A DNA stretch of 64,000 nt from Pelargonium cotyledonis (Eukaryota; Streptophyta; Magnoliopsida; Geraniales; Geraniaceae), in NCBI GenBank assembly GCA_036897625.1, contig JAYMTA010000015.1, forward strand, positions 1 to 64,000, read 5' to 3'. A program made the translations under genes and the position numbers. Below, in pieces: positions 27,396 to 40,806 of the stretch (position 1 is its first letter; each line of letters begins with the position of its first letter). Below the pieces are notes generated by a model. It saw only the letters and a program-made list of their open reading frames with translations, was not told the DNA's origin and ran no database searches.

Positions 27396-30300
27396 ATTAG
27401 AAACCTTTGACCCTTGAGCAATAAAACACCTGCTTTTGAATAGTTCATGCATGAGCTCGTTTGGGTTTTAATGAATATCCGATGCTCTCTGAGTAGAAGA
27501 GAAGAAAAAGAATAGGGAAAATGGCATGAGTATGATATTTAACATTCAAAAAGGACCCTATCTAGACTGGTAATTTAGTTCTATTTAGTTTTAACTATTC
27601 CTCTGAAAAACATTATGATTCGTGAGTTGTAATAATAAACATAAAATATTACATTAAATGCTATCGACCTGAACCAGAGGAGAACTCCACTGTGAAAAAA
27701 CTGGCACTTATCGGTGTAATTAAGTAAATGTTTTCAGAGTTGGTACAAATTCATAGGAATTTTAAAGGTATTATAGAAATTACGGAGTTGAGAAATATAA
27801 GTAATCTTTTTGTAATTACCCAGATTAGAAATCCTAGGGATTCCCTGTTTTAGGAATTTTTCTTTTTTTTTTTTAAACCCTCCGTTTAGCTGCCCCGTGC
27901 ATACAAGCTTTCGACATATAGGGTATTCCAAGTTTTTGTGTAATCAGACTCCAGACTCATACAGTAAAAATAAAAAACTAGTTAGCATCCTAAATTAACT
28001 ATAGGATTTCATCCTTTCTGACCCAATATTAAAATAAAATCTTTTATCTTACTTTTTATTCTAGATAGAAAGAGTCAGTTCAGTTTCTGGTTTAACAAGA
28101 GCCTTGGTAATTTATAATAGATAGCTGGATTTGACTGGAAATTCTTCGTCTCGGATATTCTCTGTTTCAATTACCTAGCTTAATTAAGGTTACAGGCGTA
28201 TTCTAATTCTCCATCATAGACCAAGTTTCAGAAGAATTCATTATATTAAGGAACTGCGAGGGGAGAACTCCTTTTCATAAATCCGTGCTATTTAATAAAA
28301 GGAACGGAAAGTCGCTATTTATAAGGAGAATCTCTACCCGAAAACCGAAATAAGATATACGCAGTTATATGGATTCTTATAAATTAAAAGTAGGGCTGCG
28401 TTGCTAAAAACTGAGAAATAGCCTATATTCTTTGCTTTATTAAAGCATAACCATCCCTTTTGTTAATCCGGGGGTCAAAAGTGAACTCCTACTTATTTTC
28501 GCATTAAGCCAAATTCCCCAAAGTTACTATAGCAAACCCCTATATACATTTGTAAGGGTTCCGTTTCAAGTCCAAAGACTTCGGAATGAAAAGTGGGTTT
28601 TGCAATTGGATGTAGAAAGCTCTATTATATATGGAGGCTTTAGAGATATCCAGATGTAGACAAAAGCGAGTAAGCTGAACGCATATTTATTGATAGTCTT
28701 TTCCCTATACCTCAGACAAGGTATCCCAGGTTTACAAAGGTACTGTTCAGCAATTCTGTACTTATTAGAAGCTGGGCTTTAAGTTTACTAATTTTTAACT
28801 AATTCAGACCAAATAGTACCTCAAAAGTCTAATTATACTAAAACTAGGATCTCTCTCGTGCAGGAGCTAATAGATTTCTTTTAGTAGGAGACATCGAAAC
28901 CTTGTAAAATTTTATATGGTCAGATAAATCTCTATCTGTATTAAATTAAAGGAAACGCGGAGTAAAGTTTAAGCTGGATGACCCTTAATAAGGAAAACTT
29001 TTACATATTTTGGTTTCAGCAAGGGACTCTCTCGAGGGAATTAGTTAACACATCCGCAGTGCTCTTTACTACTTATTAATGAAGCAAACTTCTCTTACAA
29101 AAAAGATCTACGAAACCTGAGGGTATAAATATTGTCTTTATAACTCTACTTTTCTGACAAGTAGATATTTCCTTCTTTCGCGTATTCCTTGTGTTACCGA
29201 ATCTGCCAAAAGTACCAATTTTGGTTTATTATATATTATAAATCGATTTGCTAAAAGCAAGTGTAAAGCGCATTTTAGAGAGGATCGTTGTATAGGTTGG
29301 TCATAGGGCGCGTGGGTACCTGAGACAGAGCTTTTTCTTTAATAAATCTAGATCCCTGAAACACATTCTATTTTGCTACTCTAAGAAATTTTAGAGGTTG
29401 TTACCCTAACTAGCCTTAGATTTTACTTTCTTTGTAATTACTTATAATAGAGGAATAAATCTCAGAATTTGTTTCCTATTCTCTAATATTGCAGGCTTTC
29501 AGGAGTTTAGGCTAAGTTTTTAGAGTTTCAATTGCTCAACTTGCTACTTGTTTTAAAACTAAAGTCTAGCATTTATAAAGTCCTTAATGATTAGATTAAT
29601 AACTTATATAAACTGTAAAAGAATATTTAGTAAGAAGATCCTTACTTTGAAAGTGCTGCTTGAGTTTCCTTTATGCGTAGTTGCTGTTCTTAGGTACTCA
29701 ATATAAGGAAGGGAGTCCTTTAAAAGTGATCCGGTAACTGAATAAAGGGGCACCTTTTAGATTAGAATTCGAAAGTAAAATAGGGTTTTTTCTTTACAAC
29801 AACTCGGGTTAGATACTTTATTAAAAAGCATTAATAGTATTCGGTAATAAGAAATAAGAAGTTCCTTTCCTTTCGACTTGGGCTATATATCTGTAATAGA
29901 CTCAACTCAGTGTTTCGCTTTGAATATCCCTTCATCAGTACAACGGTAAGGTAAACCTAAAGAATATCCTTTTTATAACAAGTTCTAATTTAGATCATCA
30001 AAATAATTCGAAGGGCTGAAAAGTGAAACTAGGAAGACTCCGCAAGCTGTCTACAATTATACAATTAAAAGTCCGAAATAGTAATTTAGAGTAGGTAGTA
30101 GATTTATACAAAGTCGTTAGAAGAGAATATGACTAGACTCACGGAGGAGAACAAATAGAATTTCTTATCTCTCTCTTGCCCTCTAACTACTAATTTAGGT
30201 TCTTTAGAGCTTTTGATTTTAACAGGAACTTTTATTAAGTAATAAAGTTTTCCTATCTTGTAATAGTTTGACTTTTTGTAGCCGTGATACAGAAGTGGTT

Positions 30301-31179
30301 CCCCTATAGCGCTTTCCTTGACAACTCTTTATAGCTTTAGCATATTCTAATATCTCCAATTAAAAACCGAGGGTTATAATACGAAAATTGTGCAGTTACA
30401 AGATGCCCTGCCTAAAAGTGATTCACTATAGGACTGGGATTCTTAGAATAAAAGACGGTCCGCACATTTATAAATTCCATTTGCGAAAAATCCGAGTATT
30501 CAGTAGCACAGTATGTGAGATATATTCTTGCTCTATATTATCCAGGAAAACTTTGCTTACTCTCTGATTTAGTTTTCTCTAGAATTCAGGCTTTACCAGG
30601 TTACAGAAGGTTTTTCTTTTAAGTATGACTGAATTTATATGTAGACTATTAACATTTGAACGCTCTAACTATGCAGCTGAAGCCCGACCCCATCTTATAG
30701 TTAGGGGAGAAAAGACTAGAGTTGTTAAGAAGAAAAAACTATCAAATGCTTTTTGAAAAAAGGAAATATATCTCAAATTAATCCTTATTTAGAAGAGCCC
30801 CGGGATACCCTATTTACACTTATAACGAACAGGCACTTGGTTTTAGGAACTTCTTTTGTCACAAAAAAGACTCTTCTCTTTCTATTTTAGACTTAGTTTC
30901 CCTTGGTTAACCAATCCCTTGCTCTAGAGCTGACGACTTCCTTTTATTAACTTTATTAAGTGTAAATGTAACTAGAAAACCTTTAGTCTTGTAAATGAAT
31001 TATATTCTGTTACTATACTAAGCAAAGAGTTTCGATAACGAATAAATGTTAAGTAGAAAAGGGCTCAAGTTATTATCAAACCTATCCTTTATCAGTAGTT
31101 TAGCTACCAGTTGGGTACATATTTCAGTTTTTATAGTTGCTATTGCCAGTGTTTTAGAATTCCTTAACCACTATTTCAG

Positions 31180-31240
31180 AGATTTAGGACTATTCACAGG
31201 AGTTGAACCTTGTACATTTAGAAACCTTTTACAATGAAAA
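31180..31240 (-). pseudogene. Possible tRNA 3' fragment
   Basis: The minus-strand string TACAAGGTTCAACTCCTGTG resembles a T-arm plus part of an acceptor, but only three of the five T-stem pairs form. No matching 5' half was found. Weak call. Confidence 0.2.
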
Positions 31241-31353
31241 ATATACCAAAAGACGTTACCTTTCCCGTGCGGAGGGAGTCAACCTTCTATTTCTCTCCTA
31301 GATTTAGGGACCTCTTTGTTTGAACCTCTAGAGCAACCTGCAGTTTAGAGTTT

Positions 31354-31465
31354 GAAAGAGCAGTAAGAAAGCCCCCACTTTACGCAATTTGTTAGATGCC
31401 CCGCCACTGGCAGATTTGCATTGGAAATAGGCTCTCAAAAGCCTACAATAAAGACTAGCTTTTCG
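31354..31465. repeat. Dispersed repeat shared with 61.3 kb, copy 1
   Basis: CAATTTGTTAGATGCCCCGCCACTGGCAG and the 70 bases after it align by eye with CATTTTGTTAGGTGCCCCCTCACCGATAG at 61322 and its flank, including GGAAATAGGC/GAAAAGGCC and a shared GACTAG. Similarity is moderate over roughly 100 bp. At 61.3 kb the repeat abuts a trnN-type 3' fragment; here no tRNA is attached. Confidence 0.5.
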
Positions 31466-32029
31466 CAAATAGAATAGGGAGCTAAAAACCGCCAAGAAAG
31501 AGCAAGAGAACCTATGAATGAACCAAACAAATATCGAACGAGCAAATATTGGCAATCGAGGAGTGTAAACAGAGATAATAGGACCTTGAGGCGAGATTAC
31601 TAGACTACTATAGAATTAATTACAAGGAACCGAAATAGACCATTCGAACTGCTCTAAACTAGGAAGAGAAAAAGCAACTACGTACTTCGATCGGGAACAA
31701 AGGGACTTGTAAGAGACTAAACCGACCTTTTTAGCCGATGACTTTTGAGAGACCCCTATTTGTTGCACTAAGCTACTAACGATAGATTTATCGAAAAAGG
31801 AATACGAACGGAATCAGACAATGCCAAAGTTTCTATCTAGAATGTCTTTTATCGCGCGTTTAGGTACCAAGTAAGGTTTCGTTCGGGTTTCACCTCTTTT
31901 GCGTTAAATTTTACTATATAATTCTTGAGCTGCTTACTAAAAATAGAGAAAAAGAATAAAAAGAAGCGGAGAGACCGGTCAGTCAAGGCCTTCCCTTACT
32001 ACATAGTAAATACTCTTATTACATACGAA

Positions 32030-32940
32030 TACAACTAAGAATAGAATTCTGACTATACTAAACTTTCTTTTCTTTCTTAAACTATGTTAAGATACAATGG
32101 TAATAAGGAAAATAATAGCTACAAGGTATAGCTCCTAAGAGTATAGTATCTCTTTTTAAGAAGGGTCTTGCTAAGATAAGAAGACTCTGATTATTCTGAA
32201 GAGTAAAAAAGGAAGTCGAGAAGAAGGTTCAAGCTATGAGGAAAGTCAGTAAGAAGTGGTTGGGGTATATAAGTATGACTGTACTATCTATAATTACTAC
32301 AGGAGCTAACCTCCTTCGGATGCCTTCAGTCGGGAATAGTAGTGTATGAATCTTTCTAAGTTACAATCCTCCAAGGTTAAGAACTACAGAGTACAAGAGG
32401 AATCCCCTTTAGACTAATACACTCTTATATACTTATAAGAATCTATTATTATCTAATTCCATAACTACCAAATAACTATAATAAATAGATTCTAGATTAA
32501 AGAGTAATATACTAATTTTTAGATTCCTACGGATACATTAAGATAACTACAATTACAATATAAGAATATAGTAGAATACCTTACTATCCTTACTATAAAA
32601 AACAATAAGAGGGATACAATAGGTACTAACAACAAGGGGTACAAGAGTAAGACTAAGATCTGCGAGTACAGAAATAAATAGGTTTAGCTCTAAGACAAAG
32701 AAGCAAGCAGCAGGTATACTAGGGGTATTGTCACGAGTAGTACAGCTAATAAGACTGGGCTAGCTCCTAAGATTATAAAGACCCTGATACAGAGTAATAA
32801 GAAACAAGTAAGTGAATTAAGCCTAAGTCAAAGCAAATACAAAAGTTAAGCCATTAACAAGTGATTGTCCCTATAGCGTAAGTGAGTATACCTATAAATA
32901 CCTATAACCTCAACCTTCTTCGCTACGCTACAGTCGGTAA
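32030..32940 (+). repeat. Composite copy of the dispersed element family
   Basis: Two tail-like tracts (about 32090-32230 and 32500-32830) flank a GC-rich core at 32311-32336 (CTCCTTCGGATGCC..CAGTCGGGAA), and a second core lies at 32915-32940. The second tract can be read as TSSTANKT..KIIKT in one frame (about 32740-32800), resembling TSSYNKTK..KQIITTK at 57.7 kb. The short reading frame of the 53.4 kb copy is not found here. The arrangement suggests nested or rearranged copies. Confidence 0.5.
32915..32940 (+). repeat. GC-rich dispersed core (CTTCGCTACGCT type)
   Basis: CTTCTTCGCTACGCTACAG followed by TCGGTAA is one of eight related sequences in the window (32.31, 32.92, 46.98, 51.97 minus, 54.01, 54.61, 57.20, 59.72 kb). 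Short GC-rich repeats of this general look are known from green algal organelle DNA. Function is unknown. Confidence 0.65.
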
Positions 32941-34121
32941 AAAGGACTTCTTATCTTTTTATGGGCTCTTTTCCTCCTTAAAGAGTAAGCGGAGAGTACT
33001 TGTTTAACAAAGCTTATTATATCTAAGTTTCTTTTTTATATGTCCTAATCAGAGTTTAATTTTAGAGTAAATCCAAGTAACATGATGAAAATCTATTATA
33101 ACACAGTTGATAACGGAAGAGATCGCCCCTAAACCCCAGGCAAGCCCTGAAGTACTTTAATTCTTAACTTTAGAATTTTTATTGCTTGAGAGCTATAGTT
33201 TATTATATACTCCGAAAATAGTAAATAAGGACCTTCTACTGAAAAAGGGGTCCACTCATTGTTTTTACTATCCGTATATCAGGGAACCCGCTTAATATAC
33301 TTAAAAAGAGTTACTCTAGGTTTCCTTTAATAATTTAAGAGCTCTTGCGTGTTAGTATTTGGCTCAAGTTTTTAGAATAAAGGAAATAAGGTCATTACTT
33401 TTAAGTTAATTCTCTTTGGAGAGCTTAGTTAACAAGTAACGTTTAGAAACGAACAAATTAAAGGACCCATAGTACGTGCTTCTTTGTATAAAGACTTATT
33501 CTAAATATTAAAAAATACCATTATTTGACTCTTGCCAATTTCAAAAAGGGTTCTAATTCTGAGAGAGTTGAAGTATAAATCCTGTGTTACCAATCTGAGA
33601 AAGGGTTCTTTCCTCATTTTAGTTTTGTCTATAAAAAGGGGGATTATAATCTAATTAGTATAACAATAATCTAGGATTTTTCTCTTGACTTTTATCCTAG
33701 ATAGAGAAGAATGAATTTACAAATAAGAAATTAAGAAATGCTAGCATAGAACGCCCTTTTTTACGAAGCGGCGAACAAAAAAAGATGACTTTTATACCCG
33801 GGTGTTTATAGCCCTTTTTACGGGATTTCACCAAAAACCCTTCCTTTTTGCTGTGCCCCCATATATGTAGGACATATTTCTTGCTGCTAGGGTTTAGTCC
33901 TTATCCTTATTTTTGCGTTTTAGAATAGAGACTAGACTCAAATGGGAAAGTTATTTCGAGACTAGATTCAACCACTTTTTTATTTACCGCCTTATACACA
34001 AATTTGTTTAAAAGATATCCTTAATTCGGGGGGTCTTTTTGACCTTTTCAGCGAGGACTTCTTTGGCAATCGGAGTTAAGTGGTCCGCTTTTTGGAGAAG
34101 CTTATTTTACTTTTTCATCTA
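32941..34121. other. AT-rich spacer
   Basis: No gene is recognised. A 14-bp direct repeat of the type GAGACTAGAYTCAA at 33928 and 33958 (30-bp period) is the only clear structure. Confidence 0.6.
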
Positions 34122-34180
34122 AAGTGGATCTGAACCTATGACATTCTTCTGAATTTGCTTCTCTACTATTGTATTGGATA
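34122..34180 (-). pseudogene. tRNA-like relic
   Basis: On the minus strand AATAGTAGAGAAGCAAATTC precedes GTCATAGGTTCAGATCC at tRNA-like spacing. The D-loop has an insertion relative to a normal D-arm, the T-stem is incomplete, and acceptor ends do not pair. The identity of the parent tRNA cannot be fixed. Confidence 0.3.
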
Positions 34181-35071
34181 TTCACGTTGAAACTCTTTTT
34201 TATCTATCTGAAGCGATTAGTCTATACAAGTCCCTAACCATAAGACGTGTAAAGTCGTGGAATTGCTACGTTTACTGGGATCCCTACCCCTTTTCCAGTA
34301 TTAGTTCAAATATTAATCATACAAAGAATTTCGAATAACATATAAAAAAAGACCTAATTATTAACTTTATTATATAACACGCATAATTTAATGCAACCTC
34401 CCACAAATTGAGCCAACCCTCCATACTGCGTTCTGATCGATCGATAAACCCAGCAAGTTATCAAGGGACTCACTTATAGGAGTTCGTACTTATTCTTCAA
34501 CCATGTTTTCCCTATCATTCAACTGAGTTAACTAGGAGTAATACCACCCGTTATACTTCTTATCTATTTTTCTTTTTATCAACAGGGTGCCCTCTAGCTC
34601 AGTAGACTACTAAAACTACATACTAACCAACACACGAGTTCCCTGTTATATTATCCAATCTCTATTAGGCTAGTAGCTCCTTTTTCATGGTGCTCTGAAG
34701 AGTTCAAAGTTTTAGTAAAAGTCAAGCTACAAAAGCAAGTAAGGGTCCGGCTTTCAAGAACCCAAAATCTTGTCGGGGATTCCTCAGTAAGGTATAAGAT
34801 ATCTTGTTATTTCTAGGGGATTCCATCTTTAAAAAATTAGAACTAAAGGCTGTATAAAATATGGTATAAGTTCGGTTAAGAGCTAAACTTAAATATGCTC
34901 TTGAGAGTTCTATTAGGTTTTACCAGAAAATTAGATAGATTAAACTAATTCCATAACTACTAAAAGAGTCCTTTTTTACTCCTATTCGAGCTGACTTAAT
35001 GTGTCTAGTTATATATAATACTATAGAACAGCCCCCGCAGGAGCAGGAAGCCTAAAGACATTTTAGTTGTT

Positions 35072-35142
35072 AACTAGTGGTATAGTTTGGTATAGCACTG
35101 GTTTCTAGTAGGAGCGTGCTAGGGTTCAAGTAGTGTTATCAT
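35072..35142 (+). pseudogene. tRNA-like relic related to the 14.4 kb copy
   Basis: TAGCACTGGTTTCTAGTAGGAGCGTGCTAGGGTTCAAG shares the GGTTTCTAGTARGAGC block and the downstream T-arm position with the 14.4 kb relic. Neither the T-stem nor the acceptor pairs here. It is a second descendant of the same rearranged tRNA or a coincidentally similar relic. Confidence 0.35.
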
Positions 35143-37499
35143 TATATCCATAGCCAAGATCTAATTCTTCCATGTCCTATATTTCTTTCGTGTTTCCGCT
35201 TGAAAGAGTGAGAAAGCTCTCCCTTTTGTAAGTAGTAACCTTATATAATTCTATATAATGGGTATTTGGATTTTAGAGACTCCTTCTTTGATTTTCTTTT
35301 AGGTCTGACAGAATTTGATTACCTTGAATCTTATAAACCAACAAAGAGGAATTTACCTTAGCAGATACAAGAAATTCTTATGTTTGTTTCTACCCTTGCC
35401 TTTGAGAATCCGCTAATTTATAGTCTTTAGAGAATTCCAGCCTTCAAGTCTCCTAATTATGGGCTTTTCTTATTATCTAACTTTTTATACAAAACAGGAT
35501 AGACCTTAATATTAAAGATAATATGCTTTATATAATTGATCACGTAAAAGAAAGGGATAACTCTTTTAAAACAAGATTAAGAATCCTCTGCTTATTTAGT
35601 TGTAAACAGAAAAGATGGAAGTAAAAAGGACTAGGCAAAGCGCTTCCAGAATCTGAGTCCTTAAAACCCCTTAGCAACAAGGAGATTATCTCATCGTCTA
35701 AACTGAAAAACTCCATATCATAATAAGGGGAATCCCAAAAGTCCTACCTTCTGCTAATAGTAGAATAGTGATTAAAGGTTGTTCAAATCAAAGTAGGATA
35801 CCCAAGGCAAAAGCCCTAAATTGAAATTCTATAGAAAAGTATCTACCAAGTTTGAATGATACAGTAGAAAAACTACACAAACACAAGGTTTATTTTCGTG
35901 AATCAAGCAAGAAAAAACATTAGACTCTATTCTTCATATTAATTATATTGCTTGGTGGAAGTAGTACAGTCCGGTTATAATAGTTAAATTCAAGTTATGC
36001 TAAGAAGTAACCTCGTAGTAACATCTATATCTTATATCGCAGATCACTAGATGGGGCACAAGTAAAATCTTTAAAAAGTATAACATATATACACAACTTT
36101 CAGAAAGACCGCAAGTGTACTACCCTTCCTAAGGAAGAAGCGTGAAATAAGACTAAAAGCCAGTACGACAAGATAGAACTTTATTGTACTAAGACTCCTT
36201 TTTAAATACTTACTTCTATAGTTATAAAATTTAAGGAAACTTTAACTTAGTAATGACCCTGATAATAACTCCTTGACTTCGCCTTCTACAAGTGATTCAC
36301 AAAACCCTTGGCTAAAGGTCAGAGGTTCTGGGCCATCCGCCCTATATACCAAGTATGCGCGAATCTACAGGGTAGGTTATAATTAGAGAAATATGAATTC
36401 AAAATAATAATAATATATCAGGTACTTCCTTTACTATATTAATTCTGGTTATGTACTTTATTCACAAAACAAACCTGACCTTGTAGCAGTAAGAATTCGG
36501 TAGCAGTTTTAAAGTAAGTACTAAATTTCTATACCATTATCCTTCAAAAGTAAAAAGTACGTTAGCAGCTTCAATTGAATTCCTTAGACGATCTTGTTAT
36601 ATAACTATAAAATTATCCAGCAGTCCCCTATCTTACAAAAGGAAAAACTAAATGAAAAATAGAGCATAAAGCTGGATTCCACACTATTCTGAGCGTTACT
36701 TTGACGTGTTCCCCGGAATTCTTCCTATGTAATTATAATCAAACCTACAAAAGGCCTCGGTATCAAGAAAAGAATTTTAAAAGTATAAAATAAGTACTCA
36801 GCCCACAGTTATAATTATAAGAGCATGAGAAAGCTTTCGGGTTTGGTAACATACACATCGAAATGGGAAAAAAGAAAGTCAGACAACTTATATAGAGTGG
36901 ACGACTACCATCAGCCTAGATAAACCGAACTCTTAGACAAAAATTCTTTTCTAAACAAATTTAGAACCCGTACTTCATTACGAGGTTTTGAACAACGCTT
37001 TGCCCAACTCGGCAACAGTCCTAACAGAAAGGAAAGTCTTTAATGCCTAGTTAAAGGGATCCCTATAAGCCTAAGATTCCTATTTGTAAGTAAAGCATTG
37101 CAGCTCTTTATGTATATTATACTACTATAATAGTTTTCTAATATAATACTTGAGTCAATTACTCAGTATTGCTGGGACTTGTGTATCCTTAAACAAGATA
37201 TCTTGTTAGTCCTGAATAGAGAGTAACAACAATACCTATTAAAAAATAACTAGAGAATATATAAACTAAACATTTATTATATAGGATCTCCTCTTGATTG
37301 AAGAGAAATGCGGCATATTTTATTTGCTCACTAGAATTTTTTTTTAGTTAGTACCCTTACTCTTCAAGACTCGCCTTGAAACCTATGGCTTTTTTTTATC
37401 CTTAATTCACTTAAATAGAATGCACAAGAGTTGACTCAGTATAATAAAAGAATGAATTGGAGTTGGTATAAAAAGATTATATAATAACCCCATGGATAA
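35143..37499. other. AT-rich spacer, no gene seen
   Basis: No gene or strong repeat is recognised. Confidence 0.6.
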
Positions 37500-37572
37500 C
37501 TTCAGACATCCCAGATTTGGTAAACCAACTTATAAACCTCCTTAAGGTCGGTGGTTCAAATCGACTTCTAAG
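37500..37572 (+). pseudogene. tRNA relic with trnF-like 3' end
   Basis: GTCGGTGGTTCAAATCGACTTCTAAGCGG (about 37545-37574) resembles the T-arm and acceptor end of plant mitochondrial trnF as I remember it. The T-stem is recognisable but imperfect. Upstream sequence has GGTAAACC strings yet no proper D-arm or GAA anticodon loop. It is a 3' fragment rather than a gene. Confidence 0.35.
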
Positions 37573-38099
37573 CGGATAAAAATAGGCTCACTCATCTCAA
37601 AGAGCAACCCAGCTTTCAGCACGGATAGGGTATAAAAACTTATTGACAATACGCACGAAAATTGCATCGTACATTGTTCTCCAAAGAGCCCGTTCTTAAA
37701 GGAGCGGCGTGTGGATCTATATACGGAGAAGGTGGCATACCTCTTAATAGTATACATATAAAGAGACCCCTTTCAAAAACTTATCTTAAACTAGGATTCT
37801 GGGCAGTCAAAGGACCTATACTATAGCAAATTTTTATATTATGCCCCAAATGCTTTCACGCCTAAGTAATAATGGCTGTACAAACACATGATTTGATTCC
37901 ATAGGATTTTACATAGAATTAGATTACCTTTAAATGCATCGCCTAACTACTGGAAACTTCCAAGGAGAATGTTTAGGAAAGTTTGGGAAGAATGGCACTG
38001 TTTATGTTTGGTTCCTCTTGTTGTAAATTCAAATAGATTTTTGATACCTTAGTAGCCCTTTTTGCTTCTATAACACAAAAGTTTTAGCAGCATCTTATT

Positions 38100-38126
38100 C
38101 ATATGAAGACCGCAGGTTCAAGTATA
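38100..38126 (+). pseudogene. T-arm-like fragment
   Basis: AGACCGCAGGTTCAAGTATAC resembles the GGTCGCAGGTTCAAGTCC found in several tRNAs such as trnK and trnfM. No other arm is present. It is too short to be certain. Confidence 0.2.
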
Positions 38127-38615
38127 CTTTATAAACTGCCAGCAAGATTGGAATTCAGCAAAGTACTGATCTTCTGCAACTTAAGTGGTATCCATTTTTT
38201 GTTAAACTCTAAGATCTACTTTACAAGGCGGGCCTCTATAATCCTATACCCACATTCACTATTTTCGTCTCTCTAAAAACTTGACTTTTTAAAGGATTCT
38301 AGCTATAATAGACTAATAAGATTCTCGGAATATAGGTCGAATCAAAGAGGTATAGTAAGAAAGAATTTCTTTTATCAAGCTGTATAAGGAAGAATTCCCT
38401 ACTATAGGTAGCTCTAAATCTAAAACTGAAACCTTTTTAGGATAGTAAACCCAAATTCCACTCGATATAGATAACACGAGAAAGAAAATGAGGACTAGCT
38501 TTTATAATAAAGTGGCTATTCTAAGACACTGTCAATTGTATTATTTTATTAGCACTACAATCCCACTCCTAATTAGTCTGATTCTTTACAGATTTAGGTC
38601 TTTGCTTTTTGTTGG

Positions 38616-38643
38616 TAGATTCCCACTTCACTGGAACATTTTA
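38616..38643. repeat. Dispersed 28-bp repeat, copy 2
   Basis: Second copy of the sequence at 7619-7646: eighteen identical bases, then two mismatches within the next ten. No linked gene. Confidence 0.65.
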
Positions 38644-39586
38644 CTTACCTTTTAGTAGTATTAGTCCCTGTGCTATGAGCTTCTTTCAAAGTAGGACTGC
38701 GGCGAGCCTCTACCTTAGATCCTGAAAAAACAATGCAGAATTCATTGACAATTGGGTTTGAAATTTGTAGTAAATGACTCTAAAACTGGGGTTGAGTATT
38801 GAGAAATACTAAAGCTTAGCTATACATTATAGAATTAGTAAAAGCTAGCATAATAGGGTCTAATTTCTACTAAAGTAAAATATCACCAATCCCTGCTTAG
38901 ATACTAGGTTCCCTTTTGCAGACAAACCCAAATAAGTATAACTTATCTTGATCTAAAACTCATAGAAGAGAAATCAGAAATTTTAAACAAAAGGACTTTT
39001 AATAGGAATACAAAAACAACCAACTTACTTTTTTTATTTCCTTAAAACGCTTTGCCTTGCTCCTAAATAACTAAATAACTTTTCTTTTTGGACTAGTTTG
39101 TCTAGGAGTCATCCAGACGTTAGAAGAGAGGTCCCCCTCTTATTTATCCGCGCTAAAGGGTTCCTACGCTCATTAATAGAAGTTTACTAGGTTAAGTACT
39201 TACAATAAATTGTAAATCAACTTTTACTGTTAAAAGTTTTAAAAGATATTGGGGCTTCCTTTTTTAGTTCTTGCTGCACGATGTTAACCCTGGTCTTTTT
39301 TATGAGGTTTAGGATTTACTACAGTAGGAATCTAGTAAGTAGGATATTGGAATTATAGAATTTACAATTCAGAGACTTTTCAAGGTTATAATAATGGTCC
39401 AAAGGTTTAACTTCAAAGCATAAGCCGACCCTTAGGAAGAGTACTACTAATAAGAAAGCAAACTAATTAATCTTCAGCGCTTTCATTTTTTGTTTACTTT
39501 TTATCCTAAATTAACTAGATTTAGTTCATCCTTTATACTTTACCAATCTAGTTAGTTTTATTAGGAAAGTAAGCATTTATGATCTT
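38644..39586. other. AT-rich spacer, no gene seen
   Basis: No gene is recognised. An 8-bp tandem repeat (AACTAAAT type) lies at 39064-39080. Confidence 0.6.
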
Positions 39587-39656
39587 TAGAGTATCTTCAA
39601 GTGGTAAAGCAAGAGTTCTTAGAGTGAGCATGGCAAAGGTTCAAGTCGAATAAGTC
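39587..39656 (+). pseudogene. trnQ: trnQ-like pseudogene
   Basis: The first 21 bases, TAGAGTATCTTCAAGTGGTAA, match the trnQ-like gene at 58017 (TGGAGTATAGCCAAGTGGTAA) at 17 positions, and the T-arm region GGCAAAGGTTCAAGTC also follows trnQ. The anticodon arm is replaced by GAGTTCTTAGAGTGAG, which gives no Gln anticodon and no good stem, and the 3' acceptor has decayed. It is an older full-length trnQ relic. Confidence 0.55.
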
Positions 39657-40455
39657 TCTTTTTTCGTAAGCTTGTAACATGACGCAGGTTCCGCCTAAGA
39701 AATGGCTGTTTTCACTCGGGATTGAGCCTTATGAATTAAAGGCAATACTACTAAGTTAGTTTAGTAATAGAAAGTTTTTACTATTTGGATATATCCTTAA
39801 AATTTTTAGTATTAGATAAATTGGTTTCCTCCAGGGAAGTATCCCGAGATAGCTCAAAGAAGGCAATTCGCGTGGGGAGAAGTACTGCTTAGCGAAGCTA
39901 AGAGTCTAGGTTCTAAGATGAAAGGTATATCTTGGAAATCACTTAGATAGAAATAAAACCCAATTCTTCATCCTATTATCACCAATATTCCATTGACTTG
40001 AAATTAGTGTTTACAGCATAAAAATCATATAAGGGGGGCTATAATTAGGGGTATAGAAAATTCAGTTACCTAACTAAAGTAGTAAGTCAAAGTTTTGGTA
40101 AAGCAATGAATGAAATCACTAGACTGCCCTACACTTATAATATAAGAGCAGAAACGGAGATAAGGAAACTCTTTCCCTTCTTTTTATAAAAATAAGGATT
40201 CTTACGTCTATTAGAAAAAGAAAGGGGGTCCTCTGTAAACAAGGGGTAGCTTTACTGAGTAATTGGCTATAAAAGGAAGAGTTCTCGTTGTGATTAAACG
40301 GTTCCCAAGTATAGTCTAGGAATTCAGGTATAAGAGTGAGTCCTTGCTTTTTATACTTTTCTACATAAGGCAAGTGTAAGCTTTTTTTCTGAACAAAGTG
40401 AAGAGGAGGGAGGGTTTATCTTGTCAGGAATTTGAATTACTTATATAGAAGAAAT

Positions 40456-40488
40456 CCTTTCTTTAGCTCATTCTTTCTTTAGCTCATC
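40456..40488. repeat. 16-bp tandem duplication
   Basis: CTTTCTTTAGCTCAT occurs twice with a 16-bp period. It looks like local slippage. Confidence 0.75.
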
Positions 40489-40564
40489 CTTTCGAAGTCT
40501 AGTAAGAGTTCTAGTAACCTGGAATCTAGTAAGTCATTGTTTTCATTATTAGTCTTGTTTTCCG

Positions 40565-40622
40565 ATTGGTGAGATCACTTGTTGTTGGAATCTCATGTCA
40601 CGGGTTCAAGTCCTGCCTTTTA
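40565..40622 (+). pseudogene. tRNA-like relic
   Basis: GTCACGGGTTCAAGTCCTGCC gives a T-arm with four of five pairs, and GATTGGTGAGATCAC upstream resembles a D-arm. The region between does not form a normal anticodon arm, though it contains TTGTTGG. No acceptor pairing is seen. The string GTGTCATGGGCTCAAGTCC at 57.77 kb is similar in its T-arm. Confidence 0.35.
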
Positions 40623-40806
40623 GTATTTTAGTAGCTATTTCGTCTACACGGGTGGAAAAAAGTACGAAACCCATATAGTTAAGAATCTTTATTATACAAA
40701 AAGATAAAGAATATACTCACTAGTAGAGAGTTTTAAGCGCCCCCTTTTACTAGTAACTACGGAGTAGAAATCTTCCTTAATTATATTCATCTGGTTCCTA
40801 TATATT

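Larger units (their letters stand above)
26501..32029. other. AT-rich spacer with minor repeats
   Basis: No gene is recognised apart from the small items listed separately. TAACCGAGGGTTATAA at about 26609 recurs, one base shorter, at about 30366 (AACCGAGGGTTATAA). The open frame at 31046-31237 overlaps a tRNA-like string and is not considered coding. Confidence 0.55.

Noticed and set aside
31046-31237. 63-codon frame with a hydrophobic stretch
   Set aside because: Its end overlaps a tRNA-like string whose minus-strand reading explains the GVEPCTF-type residues.
37542-37757. 71-codon minus frame ending in DLNHRP
   Set aside because: The ending is the usual translation of a tRNA T-arm, here the trnF-like fragment.
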